From assembly GCA_947447115.1 (NCBI GenBank), contig CANFKD010000003.1, forward strand, positions 1-48,126: DNA of 48,126 nucleotides, in the 5' to 3' direction. This document shows, piece after piece, positions 9,846 to 16,447 of the stretch. This DNA comes from Caulobacteraceae bacterium (GTDB taxonomy: Bacteria; Pseudomonadota; Alphaproteobacteria; Caulobacterales; Caulobacteraceae). The notes under the pieces are model-generated. The model was given only the letters and a program-made list of their open reading frames with translations. It did no database searches and had not been told where the DNA came from. Position 1 is the stretch's first letter, and each line of letters starts with the position of its first letter. The position numbers and the translations under genes were made by a program.

Positions 9846-11048
9846 ATGACCGAGACCCAAACCCGTTCGTCGACCTTTGGCATTGTGATGCTGCTGGGCA
9901 CCATGACCGCCTTCGCCCCCATGTCGATCGACATGTACTTGCCAAGCTTCCCCGCCATTGGCCGCGAGTTGCACACAACCCCGCAGGCCGTGCAGACCAG
10001 TTTGGCCATATTTTTCGCGGGCCTAGCCTTTGGTCAGTTCTTTGTCGGCCCAGCCTCGGATCGGTTCGGACGGCGTTTGCCGGTTCTGATTGGCATCAGT
10101 GTCTATGTCGCCTCTTCCATCGCCTGCGCCCTTGCCCCAACCATTGAGGTTCTGTGGGCGGCGCGGGTGGCTCAGGCCTTGGGCGGATGTGCCGGAGCCG
10201 TGGTCTCTCGCGCGGTCGTGCGCGACCTGTTCAACAATCAGGAGATGGCCCGGATTTTCTCTCTGATGAGCCTTGTCATGGGCATGGCCCCGATCCTTGC
10301 CCCAATGGTGGGCAGTGTCGTGCTGAGCCTTGCCGGATGGCGGGCGATCTTCTGGTGCTTGGCGCTGTTTGGAACGACGGTCGGTCTTGCCGTGATCTTC
10401 CTTCTCAAGGAGACGCGCTCGCCCGAGACGGCGGCCCAAGCGCGGGCGGAGAACCCGTTTCAGGCCTATGGCATCTTGCTGAAAAATCCCCGTCTGATGG
10501 GCTATCTGTTGGCAGGGGCGCTCAACAGCGCCTGCCTCTTTGCCTATGTCTCGTCGTCAGCGGACCTGTTCATCACCACCTACGGCATTTCGCCGGGGCA
10601 GTTTGGACTCTATTTCGGGGTCAATGCGGTCGGATTGATTGGCGCAGGTCAGGTCAATCGTCACCTGCTGCGTCGCCATAGCTTGGATCGGATCTTGAGT
10701 ATCGCCAGCCTCGTGACCCTTGTTATCGGGGTCCTGATGATGGTCACGACCTCAACGGGCTTTGGCGGATTTTGGGGCGTGTTTTTGCCGATCTTTGCCC
10801 TGATGAGCACCTTTGGCTTCATGCAGTCCAATACGGCGGCGGGGGCCTTGAGCATCGATCCCCTCCGCGCTGGATCAGTCGCAGCCATGCTCGGTGGATC
10901 AGCCTTTGGCGTTGGAGCCGTGTCTTCGGCTCTGGCAGGGATGATGCATGATGGAAGCGCCAAGCCCATGGCTCTGATCATCTTGGTTAGTGTCTTTGGC
11001 AGCGCGCTGGCCCTTTACGGCTTAGCCTTGCCCAAGTCCGCACGGTAG
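9846..11048 (+). CDS. Bcr/CflA-family drug exporter (MFS)
   Basis: A major-facilitator exporter of about 400 residues with 12 predicted helices, of the DHA1 Bcr/CflA subfamily. Diagnostic stretches are MSIDMYLPSFPAI after the first helix, GPASDRFGRRLPVL (motif A) between helices 2 and 3, and ARVAQALGGCAGAVVSRA in helix 4 (motif B region). Such proteins expel bicyclomycin, chloramphenicol or other small molecules with proton exchange. I chose ATG 9846 (MTETQTRSS); an in-frame GTG at 9828 would add six residues, and neither has a clear Shine-Dalgarno. Its 3' end overlaps the convergent DUF423 gene by 34 bp. Confidence 0.88.
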   Translation: MTETQTRSSTFGIVMLLGTMTAFAPMSIDMYLPSFPAIGRELHTTPQAVQTSLAIFFAGLAFGQFFVGPASDRFGRRLPVLIGISVYVASSIACALAPTIEVLWAARVAQALGGCAGAVVSRAVVRDLFNNQEMARIFSLMSLVMGMAPILAPMVGSVVLSLAGWRAIFWCLALFGTTVGLAVIFLLKETRSPETAAQARAENPFQAYGILLKNPRLMGYLLAGALNSACLFAYVSSSADLFITTYGISPGQFGLYFGVNAVGLIGAGQVNRHLLRRHSLDRILSIASLVTLVIGVLMMVTTSTGFGGFWGVFLPIFALMSTFGFMQSNTAAGALSIDPLRAGSVAAMLGGSAFGVGAVSSALAGMMHDGSAKPMALIILVSVFGSALALYGLALPKSAR

Positions 11049-11401
11049 GCCTGCCAAGCCAAGAGGCTCCAACCCGCCATCAGGCCAAGTCCGCCGATGG
11101 GCGTAAAGGCCCCCAAGATCCGAGGCGCACCCAGCGCCATAGCATAGAGCGTTCCGGCAAAGATCAGACCGCCGCCGAGGAACAGGCTGGCCACGGTCTG
11201 CATCCGCGCTAGCCCCGCTTGGGCAAGGCTCAAGGCCACCAAGGCGGCGACCGCGTGGACCGACTGATAGTGCGCGCCGGTCTTGAGCCAGTCCTGTGCC
11301 TTTAGGTCCGTGATCGCGTGGGCGCCGAAGGCTCCGGCACCAACGGCGATCAATCCGCTCAGTGCGGCAAGCGCCAAGAGGTTATTTTGTCTCGACGTCA
11401 T
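11015..11401 (-). CDS. DUF423 family small membrane protein
   Basis: A small membrane protein of 128 residues when started at MTSRQNNLLALAALSG (ATG 11401). The open frame runs 42 codons further upstream, but that part does not look like protein and would collide with the next promoter. Four hydrophobic segments and the conserved GAFGAHAI, WLKTGAHYQSVHA and FAGTLYAMAL blocks identify DUF423 (YgdD-like). The function of the family is unknown. The stop codon lies inside the 3' end of the convergent exporter gene (34-bp overlap). Confidence 0.85.
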   Translation of the reverse strand: MTSRQNNLLALAALSGLIAVGAGAFGAHAITDLKAQDWLKTGAHYQSVHAVAALVALSLAQAGLARMQTVASLFLGGGLIFAGTLYAMALGAPRILGAFTPIGGLGLMAGWSLLAWQAYRADLGKAKP

Positions 11402-11525
11402 TGCTTGACCCTTCGTCACCGTTGCAAAGCCTGCACAGGACCTTAACGTGACCCCGAACAAAGCGATATGGCCGCGACAGACGGTTTGAGCTGGTGTGGA
11501 AACGATAGAGCGAAGGACGGCAACC

Positions 11526-12635
11526 ATGACCTTGACCCGCGGGGACGACTATCCCCTTCACCAGACCCCTGAGCCTATCGCCTATTCCGGCACCGACCGG
11601 AATTTCTATGATCGCTATTTCTTCAATGGCTATGCGGCCGAAGGCGACCGGATGTTCGCCGTGGCCCTTGGGGTCTATCCGCATCTGAACGTCATTGACG
11701 CCCATTTCAGTGTCATCCGCGATGGGGTGCAGGTCTGTCTCCATGCCAGCGCCTGTCTGAATATGGAGCGGATGAACATCGCCGCCGGTCCGATCAGCAT
11801 CGAGATCCAAGAGCCTTTGCAAAGGCTGCGGGTCCTTGTCGATGACGCCCCGAACGGCATTAAGGCGGATATCGAATTTGTCGGCCGGTCCTTCCCGATC
11901 GAAGAGCCGCGCTTCATGCGCCGCATCGGTCCGCGCGCCTTCATGGACTATACCCGCCTGACCCAGAACGGCCACTATACGGGCTGGATCGAGGTCGACG
12001 GCAAGCGCGAGAGCGTCGATGGCTTTTGTGGCACACGCGACCGCTCATGGGGCGTGCGTCCCGTCGGCTCACGCGATCCGCAAGAGATGATGCCGCCTGC
12101 ACCGATGCAGTTCTATTGGCTCTGGTCCCCGACCAGCTTTGAAGATGGCAGCTTCTTCTTCCACACCAATGATGACGCCCATGGACGGCCTTGGAACACG
12201 CGCGCGGTCTGGGCTGCGGATCAGTCCAATGCGGAGGAACATGCTCACTTTGAGGCCGCCAAGGCCAAGATCGTGTGGAAGTCCGGCACCCGTCACGCCA
12301 CCCGCGCGGTGATTGATCTGGTCGATGAAGAGGGTGGCAAGGGGTCGGTGACCTTTGAGCCGGAACATCAGTTCTTTATGCGCGGCATTGGCTATACCCA
12401 CCCGACCTGGGGCCACGGCATTTCGCACGGGATGCTCGAGGTCGAGCGCGAAGACATCATCCTGAAAGATGTCGATGTTCAGCAGATGCACAATCTACAT
12501 ATCCAAGCTGTTTCCAAGGTCACCTATGTCGATGCCCATGGCCGGATCCGGGTTGGACGCGGGGTGCTGGAGCAACTGGTGATGGGGGCCTATGAGCCTG
12601 CAGGCTTCACCGGCGTGACGGACTTTGCAAAATGA
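11526..12635 (+). CDS. Uncharacterised protein, probable CrtC/AttH-like lipocalin fold
   Basis: A 369-residue soluble protein without signal peptide or membrane helix. The ATG at 11526 is supported by AAGGA at 11513-11517; the frame extends ten codons upstream without support. It is rich in aromatic and beta-prone segments, with FYDRYFFNGY near the start and GTRDRSWGVRPVG in the middle. These resemble the two-domain lipocalin-like proteins related to CrtC/AttH (possibly DUF7065/DUF7064, from memory). In other genomes such proteins tend to lie beside acyl-CoA kinase-like and acyl-CoA dehydrogenase genes. Here the next gene, overlapping by 4 bp, is such a kinase, which suggests a hydrophobic substrate; the exact role is unknown. 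Confidence 0.65.
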   Translation: MTLTRGDDYPLHQTPEPIAYSGTDRNFYDRYFFNGYAAEGDRMFAVALGVYPHLNVIDAHFSVIRDGVQVCLHASACLNMERMNIAAGPISIEIQEPLQRLRVLVDDAPNGIKADIEFVGRSFPIEEPRFMRRIGPRAFMDYTRLTQNGHYTGWIEVDGKRESVDGFCGTRDRSWGVRPVGSRDPQEMMPPAPMQFYWLWSPTSFEDGSFFFHTNDDAHGRPWNTRAVWAADQSNAEEHAHFEAAKAKIVWKSGTRHATRAVIDLVDEEGGKGSVTFEPEHQFFMRGIGYTHPTWGHGISHGMLEVEREDIILKDVDVQQMHNLHIQAVSKVTYVDAHGRIRVGRGVLEQLVMGAYEPAGFTGVTDFAK

Positions 12636-13645
12636 CTTTAGCCGATCAACTTTCCACCTATTTGGGCCGACTGTGGGGGCACCCGGTGCAGGTGCTGGAC
12701 CTGACCCGCATTCCTGGCGGTGCCAGCCGCGAAACTTACCGGTTCGATGTTGACGTCGATGGCGAGCGCAAGGGCTTGATCCTTCGCCGCGACCCCGTCG
12801 GTAGTCTGATCGACACCGACCGGCGGCTAGAGTTTCTGGCCGTTCAGTCCTTCTATGGTCGCGGGGTTCCTGCGCCCGAGCCGGTGGCTCTGGAAATGGC
12901 CGAGACAGAGTTGGAGCGACCCTTCTTCATTATGGGGCGGATAGACGGCGGCAAGGCGGCCAGTCCCTTTACGGTCGATGCTTACGGCGTCCATGCAGCC
13001 ACGATCGGCGAGCAGTTCTTCTCAAGCCTTGGCATCATCGCCAAGGCCGATCCGGTTGGCCTGCCGATCAGTGACGTGGCTGAAATGCCCGAACTGTCCG
13101 CCTGCTGGTCCAAGGAATTAGACTATTGGGCGAACGTGATTGAGACCGATCAACTCCATCCTCAACCCATCGTCTGGGCTGCGATCCGCAAACTGCGCCG
13201 CAATCCACCGCCGCCCGCTCAGAAGATCAGCGTCGTCCACGGCGACTATCGCACCGGCAATTTCCTGCATGATGGTGAGGGTAAGATCATCGCCATCCTC
13301 GATTGGGAAATGGCGCATCTGGGCGATCCGATGGAAGATCTGGGCTGGGCCATTGATCCGCTTTGGGGCCATTATGATCCCGAAAAGGTCGCAGGCATGC
13401 TGACCCGCACTGAGGCCTTGAAGCTCTGGGAACAGACCAGCGGTCTCAAGGTTGATGAACAGGCGCTGGACTGGTGGTCGCTGTTCAATGCGGTCAAAGG
13501 TCAAGCCATCTGGACCTCATCGGCCCGTGAATATCGCGACAGCGGCGGCAAGGACCCGGTTCTGGCCCTCTCGGGTTGGTACACGGCCCGTCGTCACGAC
13601 AAGATCATTGCTGATCGCCTTGCAAGCCTGGAGGGCTGGGCATGA
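12632..13645 (+). CDS. Phosphotransferase, ACAD10/11-type APH-fold kinase
   Basis: A 337-residue kinase of the aminoglycoside-phosphotransferase fold. The catalytic loop HGDYRTGN (H203, D205, N210) and metal-binding D224 in ILDWEMAHLGDP are intact, as is the nucleotide-binding N-lobe (GGASRETYRF, LILRRDP). This variant is the one found in ACAD10/ACAD11 and in Pseudomonas LvaA, which phosphorylate 4-hydroxyacyl-CoAs to prepare them for elimination. It is therefore more likely a hydroxyacyl-CoA kinase than a resistance enzyme. It is coupled by ATGA overlaps to the genes on both sides. No acyl-CoA dehydrogenase is present nearby. Confidence 0.82.
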   Translation: MTLADQLSTYLGRLWGHPVQVLDLTRIPGGASRETYRFDVDVDGERKGLILRRDPVGSLIDTDRRLEFLAVQSFYGRGVPAPEPVALEMAETELERPFFIMGRIDGGKAASPFTVDAYGVHAATIGEQFFSSLGIIAKADPVGLPISDVAEMPELSACWSKELDYWANVIETDQLHPQPIVWAAIRKLRRNPPPPAQKISVVHGDYRTGNFLHDGEGKIIAILDWEMAHLGDPMEDLGWAIDPLWGHYDPEKVAGMLTRTEALKLWEQTSGLKVDEQALDWWSLFNAVKGQAIWTSSAREYRDSGGKDPVLALSGWYTARRHDKIIADRLASLEGWA

Positions 13646-14049
13646 CCCCCACCGCCGCAGAAGTCCTGATGGGCAATTTCATGGCTCTGGTCGAGCCGGC
13701 GCCGCAAGAGTCGGTGGGTGACTATATGGCCAGCCGTATTTCGGTCATCGGCATGAACTCCCTGCTCGCCAGCCAAGAAACGGAAATGGGGGCCGCTGTT
13801 CGGGTTTGGGAAAACGAGGCCATCTCGGCGGTTTTGTCCAAGGCCGGTGCGCCGCTTGCCGCCTCGACCGAGGATCTCTCGATCACGGCTTTGGATGCCT
13901 TGAACGCCAAGCTTCGTCTGGCTCTGATCGTCGTCCATGAGGCGGTTGAGGCTAAGGGTGACGCGACGCTGGATCGCGAGATCTTGACCCTTTACCAAGC
14001 GATGGCCGACAGGCGCATGCTGGTCTTGCCCGTGATGCCGGGAAGCTGA
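13642..14049 (+). CDS. Small helical protein, possible LvaB-like/DUF6285 kinase partner
   Basis: A 135-residue, mostly helical soluble protein that I cannot assign firmly. It starts in the ATGA overlap with the kinase gene, so the two are translated together. In the Pseudomonas levulinate pathway the kinase LvaA needs a small partner LvaB encoded next to it, and DUF6285 proteins occupy that place in many genomes. The central pattern here (an Arg, then hydrophobic positions, then QETEMG) is reminiscent of that family, but the resemblance is weak and from memory. Context is the main argument for a kinase-subunit role. Confidence 0.55.
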   Translation: MTPTAAEVLMGNFMALVEPAPQESVGDYMASRISVIGMNSLLASQETEMGAAVRVWENEAISAVLSKAGAPLAASTEDLSITALDALNAKLRLALIVVHEAVEAKGDATLDREILTLYQAMADRRMLVLPVMPGS

Positions 14050-14084
14050 GCGACCTTGTGGACCGACTCTGCTAGGGCTCATCC

Positions 14085-15245
14085 ATGAAACAGTGGATGC
14101 CCCTTGGCCTGTTCTACGCCACCATCTTTACGGTGATGGGGATTAGCACACCCTTCATGCCCGCTTGGTTTCGGGCAGAGGGCCTTACCGGCGCGCAGAT
14201 CGGATTGATCCTGTCTGCGCCGATGATCGCGCGCACCGTCACTGGCCCACTGATCGCGCTTTGGGCGGATGGTTTTCGGCTGCGGCGCACGCCGGTCATG
14301 CTGTTGGCAGCCGGATCGGCCATCGCCTATGGGGCCATCTCGCTGTTAGAGGGCTTTTGGTTCTGGTTTGCCGCCTGGTTTGTAGCCTCGTCTCTGGTCG
14401 CTACGCTTCCGCCCCTCACCGACGTCCTTGGTCTGAGAATGGCGCGGCGAGAGGGGTTTGCCTATGGCTGGCCGCGCGGGGTCGGGTCGGTCGCCTTTGT
14501 GCTGGCCAATATCGGGATGGGGTGGGCGCTGACCCTTTTTTCCCACCAAGCGATCCTCTATGGGACCATAGGCTTTTCGGCCCTTTGCGCCCTCGGGGCT
14601 TGGGTCCTGCTGCCCCCTGAGCCGGTGCAAGAGGGCGCGCAACTGACCCGTCGCGATCGCCTGAAGGGCCTCGGCAATCTGTTCCAGAGCCCGCTGTTTG
14701 TCTGGGCAATCTTTTCCAGCGGCCTAATCCAAGCCGCCCATGCCTTCTACTACGCCTTCTCCACCCTGATCTGGCAGGCTCAAGGCATCCCGGCCAGCAC
14801 CATAGGCGCGCTGTGGGGTTGGGGCGTGATCGCCGAGGTTGGCTTCATGTGGTTCCTCGAAGGGGTGCGTCGGCGTCTTGGCCCTGAGACCATGCTGATC
14901 ATCGGCGGCGTCTGCGCGGTCCTACGCTGGATCGCCATGGGCTTTTCGCCGCCAGTGCCGGTCTTGTTTGCCCTTCAAGCCCTGCACGCCCTGACCTTTG
15001 CGGCGGTGTTCATGGCCTCCTTGCCCCTGATCGAGCGTCACAGCCCGCGCGAAAGTGCCTCGGCGGCTCAGGTGGTCAATTCGGCTCTCTCGAGTGGACT
15101 GCTGATCGGACTTGCCACCAGTGTGTCTGGCCCCCTGTTCGATCATGTTGGCGCAAAGGGCTATTGGGCCATGGCGCTCATGGCCCTGACTGGACTGTTG
15201 GTGGCGTTGAAGCTTCGGAGATTGACGGCGGGTTTGAAGGCTTAA
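14085..15245 (+). CDS. MFS transporter, HcaT/PPP-like
   Basis: A 386-residue, 12-helix major-facilitator protein. The N-terminus (FTVMGISTPFMPAWF) and the layout resemble the 3-phenylpropionate/nucleoside-permease-like branch (HcaT, MFS_1_like), which imports organic acids. Helix 4-5 carries GFAYGWPRGVGSVAFVLAN, typical of that branch. The gene starts 35 bp after the small partner gene on the same strand, so it is probably the last gene of that operon and may import the compound that the kinase module acts on. A long palindromic repeat begins a few bases after its stop and may end the transcript. Confidence 0.8.
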   Translation: MKQWMPLGLFYATIFTVMGISTPFMPAWFRAEGLTGAQIGLILSAPMIARTVTGPLIALWADGFRLRRTPVMLLAAGSAIAYGAISLLEGFWFWFAAWFVASSLVATLPPLTDVLGLRMARREGFAYGWPRGVGSVAFVLANIGMGWALTLFSHQAILYGTIGFSALCALGAWVLLPPEPVQEGAQLTRRDRLKGLGNLFQSPLFVWAIFSSGLIQAAHAFYYAFSTLIWQAQGIPASTIGALWGWGVIAEVGFMWFLEGVRRRLGPETMLIIGGVCAVLRWIAMGFSPPVPVLFALQALHALTFAAVFMASLPLIERHSPRESASAAQVVNSALSSGLLIGLATSVSGPLFDHVGAKGYWAMALMALTGLLVALKLRRLTAGLKA

Positions 15246-15260
15246 GGCAAACAAGAAAGG

Positions 15261-15342
15261 CCCTCACCCAACCCTCTCCCACAGGGAGAGGGCTAAGAAC
15301 GGCTAAGCCCTCGCCCCCTTGGGGGAGAGGGTTGGGTGAGGG
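15261..15342. repeat. Palindromic repeat, GGGAGAGGG family, copy 1
   Basis: Perfect 20-bp inverted arms at 15261-15280 and 15323-15342. Two inner hairpins lie inside: CCCTCTCCC-ACA-GGGAGAGGG (15272-15292) and CCCTCGCCCCC/GGGGGAGAGGG (about 15308-15331). Further copies lie at 35488-35577 and, partly, at 30194-30252, each preceded by a leader like ACAAACAAGGCCC. It sits between the convergent MFS and epimerase genes, where it could block read-through, although it has no T-tract. Confidence 0.85.
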
Positions 15343-15349
15343 GGTGCGG

Positions 15350-15446
15350 CGTCATTGCGAGACGCATCGCGTTGAAGCAACCCAGGGGAACGTCAACGTA
15401 GGATCGCGTCAGTCAACTGGGTTGCTTCGCTGCGCTCGCAATGACG
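15350..15446. repeat. REP-like inverted repeat, GTCATTGCGAG family
   Basis: An imperfect palindrome with arms 15350-15384 and 15417-15446. The outer part reads CGTCATTGCGAG and its complement; the inner part reads GAAGCAACCCAG and CTGGGTTGCTTC. The left arm has about six extra bases. Repeats with this core are common between genes in several proteobacteria, from memory. It directly follows the GGGAGAGGG-family element and ends 10 bp before the epimerase stop codon. Confidence 0.8.
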
Positions 15447-15455
15447 CAAGTTTCC

Positions 15456-16436
15456 TCACCCCCAAAGCGCTCGGCTTGGCGGCATGATCACGGAGCCGAC
15501 AAATTCCAATCCCGGCTCGCGATCTTTGGCCAAGAGCAGGGGCCCGTCGAGATCTACGAACCCGACCCCTTGGGCGATGATCATGGCGGGGGCCATGGAG
15601 AGAGACGTGGCCACCATACAGCCGGCCATGATCTCGAGGCCCAAGGCCTGCGCCTCTGCCTTCAGGAGGAGGGCTTCGGTCAGGCCGCCGGTCTTGTCGA
15701 GCTTGATATTGACCGCGCCATAGCGCCGGGCGCAGACGGCGAGGTCTTGGCGCGTGTGCAGGCTCTCATCGGCGCAGAGCAGGACGGGGCTCTGATAGCC
15801 TTCCAACGCCTCATCTTCTCCCGCCTTGAGGGGCTGTTCGATCAGCTTGACGTCCAGCTTGGCGAAGTCCGGGGCCAGACGGACCAGATCGTCGAAACTG
15901 AGGGCCTCGTTGGCGTCGACCACCAGTCGGGTGAGCGGGGCAGCGACCCGGACGGCCTCGACCCGGTCCAGATCATCAGGCCCGCCGATCTTCAGCTTGA
16001 GCATCGGCCGTTTCGCGGATCTTGCGGCCGCTTCGCCCATGGCTTCGGGCGTGCCAAGGCTAATGGTGTAGGCGGTCTTGACCGGGTCCAGACGTGCATA
16101 GCCCGCACGGATAGAGGCGGCGATACCCGTTTGCTTGGCCTGAAGGTCCCAGAGGGCACAGTCTAGCGCATTGCGGGCCGCGCCAGCGGGCAGGAGGGTC
16201 TGCAGGGCGGCGAGGTCAGCTCCGGCCTCAATGGCGGCCCGAACCTGCTCAATCTGATCCTGCACCCCGGCCATGGTCTCACCATAGCGGCCATAGGGGA
16301 CGGCTTCACCGCAACCGGTCATGCCATCTTGCGTGATCGTGACCAGCGCCACATGGGCCTCGGTCTTGGCCCCGCGCGCGATGACAAAGCCGCCCGCAAT
16401 GGGCCAGCGCTCGTCGCTAAAGGTCAGTTGGTGCAC
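15456..16436 (-). CDS. L-Ala-D/L-Glu (dipeptide) epimerase
   Basis: A 326-residue enolase-superfamily enzyme of the muconate-lactonising subgroup. It epimerises the second residue of dipeptides such as L-Ala-D-Glu from recycled murein peptides. The barrel residues are all visible: catalytic K147-x-K149 (LKLKIGG), metal ligands D174, E200 and D223, and the second catalytic lysine in NIKLDKTGG (K248). The MVATSLSMAPA stretch fits dipeptide epimerases. The start is GTG at 16436 and the N-terminus (FSDERWPIAGGFVIARG) aligns with the family. It begins 11 bp after the TipN-like gene on the same strand, probably as part of its operon. Confidence 0.9.
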   Translation of the reverse strand: MHQLTFSDERWPIAGGFVIARGAKTEAHVALVTITQDGMTGCGEAVPYGRYGETMAGVQDQIEQVRAAIEAGADLAALQTLLPAGAARNALDCALWDLQAKQTGIAASIRAGYARLDPVKTAYTISLGTPEAMGEAAARSAKRPMLKLKIGGPDDLDRVEAVRVAAPLTRLVVDANEALSFDDLVRLAPDFAKLDVKLIEQPLKAGEDEALEGYQSPVLLCADESLHTRQDLAVCARRYGAVNIKLDKTGGLTEALLLKAEAQALGLEIMAGCMVATSLSMAPAMIIAQGVGFVDLDGPLLLAKDREPGLEFVGSVIMPPSRALWG

Positions 16437-16447
16437 GGCGATGACGT

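Noticed and set aside
12632-13645. Aminoglycoside resistance from the APH-fold kinase
   Set aside because: The sequence is of the ACAD10/11-LvaA type and its operon context is metabolic.
15350-15446. Insertion sequence or MITE with target duplication
   Set aside because: No transposase and no clear flanking direct repeats; it fits a REP-like palindrome.
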